Of a stretch of DNA of 64,000 bases, positions 50,300 through 63,308 are shown in pieces. Both the position numbers and the translations under genes were made by a program. The DNA is taken from assembly GCA_947034895.1 (NCBI GenBank), contig OX344761.1:26796863-26860862 (forward strand), given 5' to 3'. Positions within the stretch are counted from its first letter, which is position 1. The number at the start of each line of letters is the position of its first letter. The notes under the pieces are model-generated. The model was not told the origin of the DNA. It ran no database searches and was given only the letters and a program-made list of their open reading frames with translations. Origin of the DNA: Rhytidiadelphus loreus. Taxonomy: Eukaryota; Streptophyta; Bryopsida; Hypnales; Hylocomiaceae.

Positions 50300-51510
50300 G
50301 CTTGTCTAAAGTCAATTGGATCTGACTGACCTAGGAAAAGACTTCAATGCCCCCCCAAGAATTGGTAAACAATTGGTTTTTGTTTAAATTTTCATACATC
50401 CATTACATTTCATTTTCAAAAAAATATTAAACTTAAATTCAAAACTACCAAGCTTCATATTCTTCAATTCAAGTCACAATCACTAATTTGAACTAAAATT
50501 TGAAACTAGGAATTCAAATTCCACTAGCCTTGAAGCAAAACAAAGAGGCATCCATATTGTTTTATTCTCTCAAACAAAACTTTGAGGATAACAAACCTTG
50601 ACCAAATTCCAATAGATCTACAAGAGACTCTTCCAAGGTCAATTGGACCCAACTGACCTTGTAAAAGTCTCTACTTGACCTTCTGAAATCAAATCAAATT
50701 TGGGTTGCATTAAGAAATTAAACATGAAATGCATTATCATTAGAAACATAGGAATCCTTGCATTATTCAAAATACCCATCTTAAAACTTGGAATTAGGAA
50801 AAGACATTTCCAAATTTGTTTGTTTGTTTTTCAAATACCAAAAATGGGAGGTCCAATTGATACATCCAAGACCTAAAAGGGATTCGACTGCGGTTTTGGG
50901 AGTGCCAAGTGATACCCTTGTTTTAGGTGCTCAAAATTTAAATTTAAATTTAATTTAATTTTAGACAAAAAAAAGAGGATCCGGCTAGTACCTCCAAAAC
51001 CATTGTCTGGTTCGACAGTGGTTTGGAGAGTACCAGGAAGTACCCCCGTTTTTGTACTGAAAAAAAATTTGAAAAAAAAAAAAATTTGAATTTTTTTTTT
51101 GACCGAAATTAGGGGTCCGGCTAGTACCTCCAAAACCACCGTCGGGTCTGACAATGGTTTGGGGAGTACTAGGTAGTACCCCTGTTTTTGGTATCGGAAA
51201 ATAAAAATTTGAATTTTTTTTAAAAATTTTATTTATTTCTCTTCCTGAACAAAAAATAGGGTGTCCAACTGGTACCTCTAAAGAATTTTTTTTTTTTTTT
51301 TTTTTTTTTTCTTGAACTGAAAATAGAGGATCTAACTAATACCTCTAGAACCACCATCAAACTTGACAATGGTTTAGAAAGTACCTAGTAGCAATCCCAT
51401 TTTTTTACCAGAATAAAAATTTTGAAAAGTAATTTTGAAAAAAAGAAATTTTTATTTTATTTTATTGACAAAAAACAGGGGGTCCAGTTGGTACCTCAAA
51501 AATTTTAGTC
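50300..51510. repeat. Degenerate tandem array inside element B
   Basis: Units of roughly 110-140 bp carry GGTCCGGCTAGTACCTCCAA, then ACCACCGTC, GACAATGGTTTGGGGAGTAC and AGGTAGTACCCC, followed by A/T-rich spacer. At least five copies lie at 50850-51510. A second block (GTCAATTGGATCTGACTGACC type) is duplicated near 50310 and 50635. A 25-base T run lies at 51286-51310. Confidence 0.6.
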
Positions 51511-52959
51511 TGGTGTAAGTTAGGAACATTTAAATCAAGGTTGTTTGTCAATGCTGGATGGGATGTTTGTTTGGGATACAATGACAATTCACCACTTTTT
51601 TTCATCTCCACACATTGTTTGTGAACAATGGTATTACATCTCTTCAACTTTGTAATCTCCCTCCTCAAAATTTGAGTATTTTATTTTGCTTTGAACTACT
51701 TTATTTCAATGTCTTCATATAAGTCTTCACTTTTGATTGCCCTCTATCGATTAGACTTTACTATTGATTGACAACCATTCAACTTTCTTTCAAGATAATA
51801 TATGTTATCACTTAGGACACCTATGTTTTTTTTACTTTTCATGCTCAACATAGCCTTTAGAAATGCCAATAGCTTACTCATGAATCAACAATGAGATAGT
51901 GAATTCTAAAAAAATATTGTTAACCCATTACAAAATTTAAACAATGGAAACAATCCAAATCAACACACGTAGAAAACTAGAACAAGTAATTATGAAAACC
52001 TACCTACATATTCTTTTCAAGTATTGCATGTGCAGCACTTGAGAACACTAGTTGGAATTGTACTATGACAGTCATCCATGTTAAACTTTAATCCAAGAAG
52101 CTTGTTTGTGATTTTTATAGTCTACTTCTATGGCTTTATGCATTTAACTTAATCCTAACAATCACAAAAACCTCACCCTCAATTTCAACAACATTCCAAA
52201 CTAGATCTAAATCACTTCGTAATACCCAGTAAGGACAAAGGTTGTTAAAGAGATCACAAGACCTAGTGCTGCTTGGCATAACCTTTGTTCCTTCTTTTTT
52301 TACTATTGCTTCTATACTAGTAAAGCTAACTCTGTGTCATTGGGATGTAAAGTAACTTAGCGTATAATAGGACAACTTTGGCCCAGCCTAATGCAAGCAA
52401 AAAATTCTTGTGAAGTAAATTTCACAAGACTCATATAAAACTAATTAATTTTTGGGCCTACATTAGGCTGATCCAAGGTTGGCTTGTCACACGTTGAGTA
52501 ATCTTCCAACAACTATGGTTGTCACTCAAAGTTGTTGTATCTCCATTAGTGGATTTGAAAGCCGAAATAAGACTTGTTGCACTTGATAAAAAAATTCTAA
52601 AGTAGTTGTCTAAGCTTTCAATGTCCAATTAATCTTCTTCTTTTTCATATTTGCAATGTAATCCTTCACCAACCAACCAACAAATTCATTGTTGGTAACC
52701 TACTTAGATCTACAAATTATAGTATATAATAGTATAACAGTACAACTCTATGAAAATAAAATTTGCATCGAGATTTAATAATGTGTAGGTTGTGCTCAAT
52801 TTGGAGCACTTTCCAAACAAGTCCTCAACATTTGCGTCAGTAATGAAGGCAATATTTTCAGCAAACGTAGGGTTAAGTTCTCTACTACCTAACCAACTTT
52901 TTTCTTAAAAAAACTTCTTTGTTTGTGCATTGTGAAAGGCGATCTTCTCTTCACATTGA

Positions 52960-53350
52960 TTGGGACAAACTTGAGTTTATTGAACATCTTCTTTTTATTT
53001 CAAATGTTTTGTTTATTTTGTTTCCATTTTAATCATTTTTTTATCATTATTTTTCATTCATTTTCCTTTTTGATTTCCTTTTTCTTCTCATTAAATTTTT
53101 TTTCTATTTTTTTCTATTTTTCAATCATTATTTTCCATTTTTTTCATTTTTCACTCCATTTTTCTTTTATTGTGCTCTCATTTTTTTTCTTCATTCTCTA
53201 ATTTAGGAGACATAATTTTTTTAGTATTGATTTCTTTACATTCCATTGTTTATTCATTACTTTTATTTATTTATTAGTCTACTATTTGTTTTTCAATTTT
53301 TTTCAATTTTTGAGAAAGATGCCTTTTTTCATTTATATATATTTTTTCCT
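52960..53350. repeat. T-rich low-complexity tract
   Basis: Long runs of TTTTC and TTTTA. The 92-codon Phe-rich ORF across it (52923-53201) is an artefact. Confidence 0.85.
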
Positions 53351-53914
53351 AAATTATAATCACTCTATTAGGTTGGAATACATTTGCGAGAAGTCCATGA
53401 GATTTGAATGTAGTGGCCCACCTTCAAATTAATCCTATAAGGCCCGAAATTATGTTAGTGCACAAGATGTCTATAATGAGCTTAAAGTAAAGTGTTGATG
53501 TAGAGTAGCATTAGTGAAGGCTAGGTTATATTCATGATTGTGTTTGTGAGTCATATCAGCCTAATATATTCTATTGTGTTTGTGAAATAATTTGTAAGTG
53601 GCTAAACATAAAAATTGTAGTAGTTGAATTGAATATTGAATTCTATATCACAATATGAAGTTGTTTTTCTACTAGAAATGGCAAGTGGCAATTTTTGAAA
53701 AAAAATCTTCAAATCCACGATTATAGGAATAGCGGTCATAGGTCTTGAAATTTACTAAAAATAGTAGATTTTCTTCTCCATCAAAATTATTTTTCCAAAA
53801 AAAATGCTTATTGGTAAAAAAGTTGGAATTTTTTTTTCCAAGGCTACCCGCTCACAAGCTCCTTGCTTGCAGCTCACAAGCTCGCCGCTCCAAGCTCATA
53901 CGCTAGCGTCATTG

Positions 53915-54990
53915 GTTTGAGAACAAAATTTGAAATTTTAATATGCATCCTAAGAAGCAATAACTTCATTTTGTAGATCAAGAAGTTAGTGTAGGCCTTG
54001 ATATTGTGTATTCAAGGTTAGAAGGAGATTTCATGAAATTTTTGGGCAAATAATTTGGCTTGTGAGGCTTAAAAATTGAAGAGCTCAAGGTGGAACTTGC
54101 AATGTTAGTTTGAGTTTTGATCTCTATTGTTCCAACTAAAACTAATTCAAGAATAGATTGAGTGTGTTCTTGGTTGTTTTTTTAGTATTTTACTAAAGAT
54201 TGTAATAGTTGTGAAAATTTATGATTATTTTTGAAGACAAGCACTTACTATTTTGAGTACTTATGTGTTTGTGTTGAAAAATAGTGAAAATGGTATATCG
54301 TTGGGATATTGAAACTATATAATTTAACCACAAAGACATACTATTCATTTTTGGAAGATAGAAGAAAATGGTAGTGGAGGCGTTTGGGAGTCCAATGGGT
54401 TTCAATGCAATAGTAACATCGCCAATTAGAACCAAATGAAGAGGCATAGGGGATAGACTAGCGCGTGTGCTATATACAAATCCTTTTCCAGAAGAAATTC
54501 AGTCACTTGATTCTAAAGTGTTTGAAGTCATAAGTGGCATAGTACAACTTGTTGGGGATGATGGTAGCATTGTCGGAGTTGGTATAGTGGACACTAATTT
54601 CACATGTAGTATTGAACTTCATCAAGTGAAATCACGCCTTTATAAAGTAGCAATTTGTGTAACACACGCTCTCGATGAAAGAAAGTGGATAGGTGAAGTA
54701 GTATAGGAGTTTCTATTTGATTGTGTAGGCAAGGTCATTCAATGGCGTTGGGCTTCAATTTGTTGACCATTGCCTTTAGAGTTTAAGACCACAAATTCAA
54801 TGGAGGGCATGATTGGATGTGTTTTGTTATATAAATGAAGAAGTGAAGAAACTAGTGGATGGGTTAGAATTGTCAATGAGTTGATTTTGTTGATTTTGTT
54901 GGAAAGAGTTTCCACATGTGCAAATCCCCCTGTTCTCTAGATTTTCAAAGTGATATTATTATTGGAAGTATAAGTGTGGAATGGAATCAA
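53915..54990. other. Possible 5' part of the next pseudogene
   Basis: A 79-codon plus-strand ORF at 54467-54706 may be an N-terminal piece of the transposase pseudogene that follows, but no motif proves it. Confidence 0.3.
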
Positions 54991-54994
54991 CAAC

Positions 54995-56012
54995 AAATGC
55001 AGCTATAAAAGTGAAGATAAAGGAATTGTACATTGTACACATCCGAATTCAAATGGAGGAGAGGCGAGATTATTGGTTGTTTAAGAGGTTTGCAATAATC
55101 ACTCTAGACATTTTTATGTATTTGATTGTAGATGGTATGGATTAGAATACAATTATAGTACCAAGAATGAGGTAGACAATGAAGAACATTGAATCTCTAT
55201 TTGTGAAGACGCATTTGTGTGGTGTACTTGTACATAGCATAGGTCTGTATGGGGACGTTTGGATAGATGCTCACCACAAGCACGACAACAATCAATTCAT
55301 AACGTCAGTGATAAATGTGATATGTGATGTGAAGCAAAGGAAGGGATCATTGCCACCAACTTTGAGGATTCAAGTGAATAACACCACAAAGGAGAACAAG
55401 AACATCTATATGTTTGCTATGTGTGCAACACTAGTTGGCCTTGGTTTCTTTAAGGAAGTGCATCTTTGTTTTTTGGTAGTTAGCCACACCCATGAGAACA
55501 TCGTTAAGAAATTCAACATCATTTTAAACATATTGAAGGGGAAAGATATAAATATATTGGAGATGTTGCAATTAGTGGAGAAAGGAACATCATATATAGA
55601 AGTGTTTGTGAGTGCTTGCAAACTAAAGTACATTTGAGTTTGGAAGTAATTTATTACACTACATTTGTTACAAAGGGGGGAGAGCTTGACAAGCATAATG
55701 TTTCCACACCACACGAGGTTCTATGTGGAAAATGGATTGGTCCATGTGCAACACAAACATTTAAACTCACACAAATAGGACCCAACAAGAGGTCATTTGT
55801 ATATCAACTTACTACCAAGCATAGCAAACAAACCAAACCTTGTAGAAGTGTTTGCAACAAATCAAAGAGAACTAAAAGCATTAGAAGAATTCATTGTATA
55901 TAAAGAAAAGTTGGTATTGAGAGGCATAAATTCAAAGAAGAATTTGGAGACTACACAGAAGACAAGGGAGTTTAAGGATTATTTGGAGGATTTTCCACAA
56001 TATATGGAATAG
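54995..56012 (+). pseudogene. DUF7869-type transposase pseudogene
   Basis: The frame reads ...ERRDYW...FKRFA...LIVDGMD, a TAG at 55143, NTIIVPRM, another TAG at 55173, then KNIESLFVKTHLCGVLVHS and on. This follows the conserved order of DUF7869 proteins: HL..ER..YW, DGMDQ-KT-P, THL-GV-VHG, LPP-L-Q-DN--REN, F-EV-L-FL-VGHTHED. The Q after DGMD is replaced by TAG. The usual Asp of the QxDN motif is Asn here (IQVNNTTKENKN, near 55370), and GHTHED has become SHTHEN, so a catalytic residue is probably lost. After 55637 the frame shifts at least twice (55616-55903, 55797-56012). DUF7869 proteins are transposase-like, with an RNase-H-type core. Confidence 0.75.
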
Positions 56013-56205
56013 AGAACACTTTCATAATTTACCATTTTTGCCGAGGAAAGAGTTGAATGAAAACGAAGATAGCAGTATTGTACCAAATGTCAGAGAAGCA
56101 TCTACAAATTTTAGTGCACTAGCCGATGCGGATGGAAACATGACACATGGAATACAACCATGGATTTTATTACAGTGACAATGCCTAATTCTGGAGAGGA
56201 GGGGG

Positions 56206-58721
56206 TATTTTGGACCTCATAGGAATGGACCGTTGTGTGAGTGATTTTTGCCATTTGTAGCAAAAACCACCCTTGGCCCCCAAATCCTAATAAAAATCTC
56301 TAAATTGGATCCAAAATGGACGAATTGAAGTCCTAAAAAATAATTTCAGTACACACATTCATCCAAAATCACCAAATCCACATACATTGACAAAATATCA
56401 CAAAAAATTAACAATTACTACCTCCAAATGAGTTTATTTGCACCCTCAACAATAATTCCAGCACACAATTTATCTACACTATACACTCCAAACAACAATC
56501 ACAAGTCTACTAGTATTTGAATTCACCATGATTAACATCCAATTGGCATCTACTTCTTGACTCCATGGTTCAATCCCTAGACATGCACCAATTCCTTGGG
56601 CACCTTAAATTGGACAACACACCTATGAAATTATGTTCATACATTCAAATTTATCCATGGACCTTGACTTTCACTTACACCATGCTATCACTAAAGAGTC
56701 TATTTTATGCAAACTTGTTTCCTAAGCATTTTGAAAATAGTTCAATCATGATAGATGGTTTTTTGGTGACTAACTCACCATTCACAATTCCATAGGCAAT
56801 GGCCAGGAGAAAACCTTGTGGTTACCACCACAATTGCCTTAGTGAGAACTATCTTCAATATTCACCTAAGAATTGGCTAACAAGGTACTAATATGGTTAA
56901 ACAAAGAAACAAAGAAAAAATGGGAGGAGAAACAAATTGCCGCTACAGCATGGTAGCAAACCATGCTTCACTAGAATGGTTGCCAACACCTTGTCCAAAC
57001 TCCAAATCTTTTGATCTTTGTCTCTTTAGAGAGCTGACTTCAAGCTTGACCTCCTTCCAAAATTTCAAATCTTAATTAGTTGGTATTTCTTTGATATTGA
57101 CCTCCAAACTAGACCCACTTGAACTACCCCGAATTACAATGGTCACCAAAATCCTTGGACTCAAATGACCACCACCACCTCGTCCAATCTTCAAATCTTT
57201 AGATCTTGGTTTTTTTTAAGAGATGACTTCAAACTTAACTTTATGTCCAAATTTCAGATCTTGATTTGTTAAGGTCTTGATTTGTCCTCCAAATTTGTCC
57301 CACTTGAGCTGCCCCAAATTGCAATGGCCGCCAACTTCCTTGGATTCAAATGGCCACCACCGCCTCAATTTTCTTCCAAATGGCCCAAGATTAAGCTTGT
57401 TTGGAACCCAACTTGGCCTTGCATTTGTTCACCAAATTTCACACCCTAATTTGTGATGCCTCCAATATCCTCCAATTTCACACTTAAAGTTGTCGCTCCC
57501 CATTTGAACGGCAGCAAACCTCCTTCCATGAAAACGGTCACCACTGCTTCAATTTTCTTCCAAATGACTTAAGACTAGGCTTTGGGGGAGCTTGACCTTG
57601 CCCCACATCTGCCCACTAATTTCAAACTCAACTTTGTTGTAATGCCTCCAACATCCTTCTCCAAAGTAGACAATCTCATTCTCAAACCTAAAATCCCCCA
57701 AACCCCAAAATCCTTTTCAATTCATACAAACCCCTAAAATTCTCCCATAATCGAAAAATCAGCCTTGAAGATGACCTCTAAAACTCTCTATTTTTCACCC
57801 ATTTTATCATACAACAAGTGAACCTACTCGACAAATTCTCTACTTCTAATCTTAATGCATTGCAATCATCTTTCTAGCATTTTTCTTCCATTCTTTTACA
57901 AAACTCTCCAAACACATCATGAACACCAAAATTTTAGAGAGAGAGAGCCAAACCCTAATTTTGCCTATATCAAGACTCTTAAAGAATTCTTTCACTCATT
58001 ACATTCATCCAACTCTAATTTATTGTAAAATTGCTAAAATAGTGTAAAACGCACCAATTTAGTGCAAATTGCGCTAATTTGTTATAAACTGTGCTATTTT
58101 AGTGCAAACCTATTTAAATTATCGTTTTTCCCCCAATTTTATTGTTTTCACCCTATTTTAGTAGTTCTTACACTATTCTAGTGTTCTAGTAATAGTTTTC
58201 AGTTTACTAACTTGTTTTGTGTTTCTTCATATTTATTATTTTTTTATGGTTTTCAATTTACATTTAGCTTCATTTTCTACTTGTAGTATTTTGATTTTGA
58301 TTTTGATTTTTGATTTTTGATTTTCTATTTATTTTCTTAGTTTTCACTTTTATATCTTTTATATCAAATATTTCTTTTTAGTTTCTAATTTTTTCCTAAG
58401 GTCCTTTTCTATTTGTAGGATTTTTTTTCATTTTCTAAACATTCTACCATTTGCCTAATTTGTTTACTTTTCCAAATCATGCTTAAAGTCTTTTTTGTTT
58501 TAAATCCCTATTTTTTCCTAGATTTTCCCATTATTTTCTCCTAATTGCATTTCTTGATTTTCACCCTAAATTCCTAAAGTTCCTATTCTTATCTCATGGA
58601 AAATTTCCTAAATCATGGTCATAGCTTAATCTGGAGTACTAACACTTCCGGATGTGCAAATTTGAGCATAATGTTTATATTTTTCACTATCTAAAAAGTA
58701 AACCAATCATAGTGGTTCACA
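56206..58721. repeat. LTR-like repeat, copy 1
   Basis: It follows a purine tract (GGAGAGGAGGGGG, like a retroelement polypurine tract) and starts TATTTTGGACC, where copy 2 has TGTATGGACC. It ends AGTGGTTCACA, as copy 2 does. It shares with copy 2 the blocks AGAGAGAGA...CTAATTTTGCCTATATC and ATTGTAAAATTGCTAA. It is longer than copy 2, mainly through internal tandem units near 57130-57560 (CAATGGCCGCCAACTTCCTT type). No primer-binding site or pol was found. Small ORFs inside are not genes. Confidence 0.5.
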
Positions 58722-60470
58722 CTCCACAAGAAGCATCAAGGGAGAGTGACTGTAGAGAAGAATAGAGGTGGAAGAAATGAAGTACTACTAGAATTGCAAT
58801 AAGGTGCAAATGAAGATTCTTTTTTCCATTCAATCTGGAGAATAATATTGTTGTAGGTCAATTTGTGGCTCTTACTGTAGAGTTTAGGGAAGTAAGAGGA
58901 GGAGTACCATTTTATATGGGGAAGGTGTTGTAGTTTGGGAAGGGTAAGGGGTAGCTATGAGCCCTAGAATGGAAGAAGAGCTAGGTAGTAACAAAGTGAG
59001 GTACTTGAGCTGCATGGAAGCTATGTGGGAACTGTCTAGTGAAAGATTGCCATGGATTGAGAAGGAAGTTGCCATTTATTCATGGGTGGATGTCCCTCTT
59101 AGAGGAAGAAGTGGCCTTGTAATACATTCAAACATTATAGTATATACCTTGTGGAGTACATGACTATGCAAATGGAAGACCTAGAATTTTTACAAGAATT
59201 CAAAGTTTATAAAATTTATCATAATAAACAATGAAGGAAAACTCTTTATTTGAGATGTATATAGTTAGAACATATAAGCCAAGGGTTCATTTTTGGTTCT
59301 TTGGAAATTCATACCTTATTCATAATGTCTCCAAACAATGAATGCTAAAATATATTGGAATCCTCTTTAACTTGCCAATTTAATATTCCAATCTAATATC
59401 ATAGACACAATTCACGCTAGATAATAATAACTACAACTACCATAGCTACCTAGTAGCTCAGTCAAAAAATAAATAATTAAAAGGGTGCCTAAATTTTTGG
59501 GAAATTATTGATGTAGTTTGCCGAATAAATAAATAAATATATTAAAAGATTGTCTTGTTCATAGAAATTGAAGTCACATGTGCTGCAATCTAATAAATTA
59601 GTATTTGCCTTAAAATCTTGTATAGATCTCTTATGTGTCAATGATTGTAAATATACATTGCAAAGTTTTTTGGCTTGCCATTTTGATTATTCTTAAGCAT
59701 TGTCTCTCATAAACAAAACATATCCTTTATATACAACAAATTCCAGCATTTAACAAACCCTCACACTAGGTAGAGAGTTTAGGGTTTGGAGGTCAAGATA
59801 AGGGTTTAGGTGAAAGTGGAGGGTTGCTATTATGTAAGCTTAGGATCATGAACCTAGGAGTCTAGACACCTATGTTATAGGTATTTATATTATAGACACC
59901 TTCCATGATTATAGTCTAACCATGTTAGAGATTCCTTTATGATATAACAACCTTCAATGGTTGTAAGATATCTACTTATACCCAAGCTCAAGGGTCATAT
60001 ACTTGCATTTCTATGCTTACACACTAGCAATGTATTTATTTTAATTATGTTTTAAAATTGCCCTATTTGATATATTATTTTTCAGATTTTTTTACTATTA
60101 TTTTCACTTTAATTAATTATTAGACAAAAAGTTGCCCAAGATCCTAGGAAGCTATGGTATACTAATTCAAACTATTGAGTTAATATTTCATTCAATTGCA
60201 GAAAATTGACAATGCTATGAAATCAAGTGATCAAATACAAAAAAATGTTTTAAAGCACAAAATAACAAACAACATCTATAACAAAAAAATTAAAATCTAT
60301 TTATAGACTATCAAATATAGCATTCTAAAATATATCATTGTAGATACTTAAAAATTTGTCCACCTTCTTTTGTTTCCAAAACAACTTCAATTCAAGCAGG
60401 CTTGTTAATACACAACTTTTTACACTCATCTAGAATGATAAAAGCATAAGCTTCTAATATGCAAATTAGG
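58722..60470. other. AT-rich intergenic DNA
   Basis: A 68-codon plus-strand ORF at 58957-59163 is overlapped by a minus-strand one; neither has a known motif. Confidence 0.35.
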
Positions 60471-60479
60471 AAAAACTCG

Positions 60480-60990
60480 TGATTTTAGTTCCATGTGGCT
60501 TAGTTCTACAACTAATGAAGATTGTTTGATGTAGTTGGATACATGTTCAATTGCCACTTGATGATAGCTCATATACATTCAATGAGATTAAGATCCAGTG
60601 ATTAAGTAGACCATTCTATAATAGAATATCATTTTTCTTGGAACCTTTTATGAATAATTTTTGCTATGTGTAAAGGCACATTGTCTTGTTGAAAAATAAC
60701 TTCATCAAGATTAAAGTTGAAATCTATCAAAGTGATAAGCAATTCCCCTTGCAACTACTCAATATAAGCTATGGCATCGAGTGTCCTCTCAATCTTGTAA
60801 GGACTACCTATACTTCTTGTTGTTAAACAACTCTAAAGCATTTATGAACCTCCACCATATTTCATTGTTTGTTTAACAACTCAAGTTAGAAGGTTCTTCT
60901 TGATGCTAAACCCAATTCCAACTCAAGCCACTGGAGTTGAAACAATTGATCCTTATTTCATCACTAAAACCCACACTCTTCTAATCATTC
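60480..60990 (-). pseudogene. Tc1/mariner transposase pseudogene
   Basis: Minus-strand translation gives the order of a Tc1/mariner catalytic domain. There is KYGGGS (near 60850-60870), then IGSPYKIERTLDAIAYIE, then IFQQDNVPLHIAKIIHKRF with the second catalytic Asp (60660-60695), then EWST-stop-SLDLNLIE (about 60575-60615), corresponding to WPAQSPDLNPIE with the third acidic residue. At least four in-frame stops interrupt it: TAG after YIE, TGA after FQEK, TAA in place of the usual Gln, and TGA in place of Trp. The N-terminal DNA-binding part was not recognised. Confidence 0.8.
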
Positions 60991-61073
60991 ATTTTTCACA
61001 TTTTGGGTAGACAAATCTGTGAGCCTTTTTCACCGTGAGGCAAAAAATACCCACAAATTGGGTTGAGGGGGAG

Positions 61074-62320
61074 TGTATGGACCTACCTAACCGCCTCCAA
61101 GCAATGGACTCCTATAACCATGGATAGTATGCTATGCCTAAATATTTCCCAAAACTCACCATTAGGGCACCGGAATTGGCCCTAATTCAGACTTAAGAAC
61201 TAAATTCAGCACATAATTCATCACATGAGAAACCCAAAAGTCACATGTATTGACCCCCAAATAGTTGCAATTTACCCTAATTGTAGTGGATTAACCTTTA
61301 GATATGATTTTGTACTCCAAAATCACCATCAGGGCACTCAATTGGGTCTTAAGTGAGGTTTAACCTAAAATTTCAGCATTCAATCCACAATCTCATCACT
61401 AAATGCATCACTTCCACATGAATTTGATTTATAAGATGATTTATCACAATGCGCAATGAAAATTGCAATTGTTTCATAACAATTTTAAACAAGACATATC
61501 CTAACCTCAAGTTGTACCTCCTCCTAAGGGCAGCATACCTTCCTTCCTAAAAAAGGTCACCATTTGTTCATACTAGCTCCAAATGAGTTGACTCTTGACT
61601 TTTCAAAAAGTTGACTTGATTATCCTTGTTCTCCTCAAAATTTAGCTCAATGAAAATCTCTAATTGCTCGGAATAGCTCGCCGAAGTTGATGCTCCCCAT
61701 TCGCCATGGCAATAGACCTTCTCTTACAAAAACAGTCGCCAAATCTTCATAGTAACTTCAAATGAGTCGAATCTTAACGTTCCAAAAAGTTGACTTGAAG
61801 GCGCACTCTCCCTCCAAATTTCAATCTCATTAGAGCTGCCATCCATTCACAATTGCTCTCCAAAGTTGGCAATTCCAAGGGAGACTTGAAAACCTAACTT
61901 TTCCTTCATGATTTCTTCCCAATCTCCCATCTAACCTAATCCACTTCCACTTTTCACCCCATTCTTTACATCATTAGGTGAAAACCTACTTGACAAATTG
62001 CCTATGATCCTAAATCTAACCCCTTGCCATCATTGCTCTAATGTTTGAACCATTTTCCACACTTCTTTCTCCTACTCTCCCACACATACATGAACATTCA
62101 AAACACAAGAGAGAGAGAAAGCTTCTAACCCTAATTTTGCCTATATCCAAACTTCCTAATGGATTAGTTTTCTTAACTACTTTCATCCTACACTAATTCA
62201 CTGTAAATTTGCTAATTTGGTGCAAAATGTGCCCTTTTAGTGTTCAACCCCCTAAATTATTGTAAAACCCTCTAACTTACTAAAAAATCCTATTTTAGTG
62301 AACCAATATGGTGGTTCACA
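61074..62320. repeat. LTR-like repeat, copy 2
   Basis: It is preceded by a purine tract (GAGGGGGAG), starts TGTATGGACCTACC and ends GGTGGTTCACA, so it has TG...CA ends. It is clearly diverged from copy 1. The flanking five bases (GGGAG and AAATC) do not match, so no target duplication is visible. This may be a 3' LTR remnant, with its purine tract but without the rest of the element. Confidence 0.5.
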
Positions 62321-63305
62321 AAATCCCACTTAGAAACTTTAGTAAATGATTCTAAACATACTTTTTTCAAGGCAATCTTTGGAGTTTCAACAAAGAAATC
62401 AACTCTTGAAACACTTTTTCAATTCTCTTGTTGCTTCTATTGCACTATTAATCCCACTTACAATAATCAAATGTATTGCATATCACTTATCCCAACATGT
62501 GGGTGCTCGCTCTTGGCATGGGAATGTTCTCACAATATTTCTTCCTAATCCTATTCATAATAGACTATGATAAACCAATAGCCGACGTGACTTCTCTACC
62601 ACTTGCGTGCTTCTTCAATAAAGAAAACTAAGTTCAACCCTTCTTGGACAAATTTTTCCACATAGTGCCTAACAACATCTCTCCACACATACTAGGAAGC
62701 CTTTGTGTCCTCAATTGAACACCACACACCACAAAAATTGACTAAAGAATGATCACAAAAGTTGTTGAATCTCTCTCTTAAAGTTTTTCTAGAAGTACTC
62801 AACCAATTGAATCAATTAAAATAGATGGACTTCTTTTGCTTCCTCTTGAACCCTAGAAAATGGGCTTAAATTGGATATACATGGCATGATTCTACACTTT
62901 CACCTCATCATTTTCCTAATAAAAAATTACAAGAAATATGGACACGTTGCATTTCTGATGTTTATAGGCATGAACATAGAGTGAATAGTTTGAGTAAGTG
63001 TATATCCAAGTTGCTAGTAAGGTGATACACCTTAAATGGCACTGTCTAAAATTACCATCATCACTTTGTGTACACCTCCAAAATCAATATGTATCTATGT
63101 TGAAGAAACGATTTAAAAACCTTTACTACAAAACTTTGACCCTTTCATAACTTTCACATGTAGTCTCCAAATATAGCATTCTTTGGTACATTGGAACCTC
63201 TTTTCTTGTGGGTCACTTTCCTTACTTTTGGTTCAAAACCACAAAATCTTTGTCCTCAAGGGTTTTGCAAAACGGTTGAATAAAATCCGACCTCATTCAT
63301 GCATC
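62321..63305. other. Intergenic DNA upstream of the reductase gene
   Basis: AT-rich with short chance ORFs (62346-62570). No promoter element can be fixed. Confidence 0.35.
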
Positions 63306-63308
63306 AAT

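Larger units (their letters stand above)
48978..53914. mobile_element. TIR element B, 4.9 kb, related to element A
   Basis: The left end TAGGGTTGCTAGCGTGCAAG and the complement of the right end CAATGACGCTAGCGTATGAG are imperfect inverted repeats. They continue for about 90 bp with GAGCTTGTGAGC and GTGAGCGGG words in both. The right end starts CAATGAYGCTA exactly as the left end of element A does. No clear target duplication. The interior has a diverged tandem array, a T-rich tract and short minus-strand ORFs (49677-50095) of unknown nature. No transposase motif is recognised. Confidence 0.6.

Noticed and set aside
52923..53201. Phe-rich 92-codon ORF resembling a membrane protein
   Set aside because: It is a T-rich low-complexity tract; hydrophobicity follows from TTT codons.
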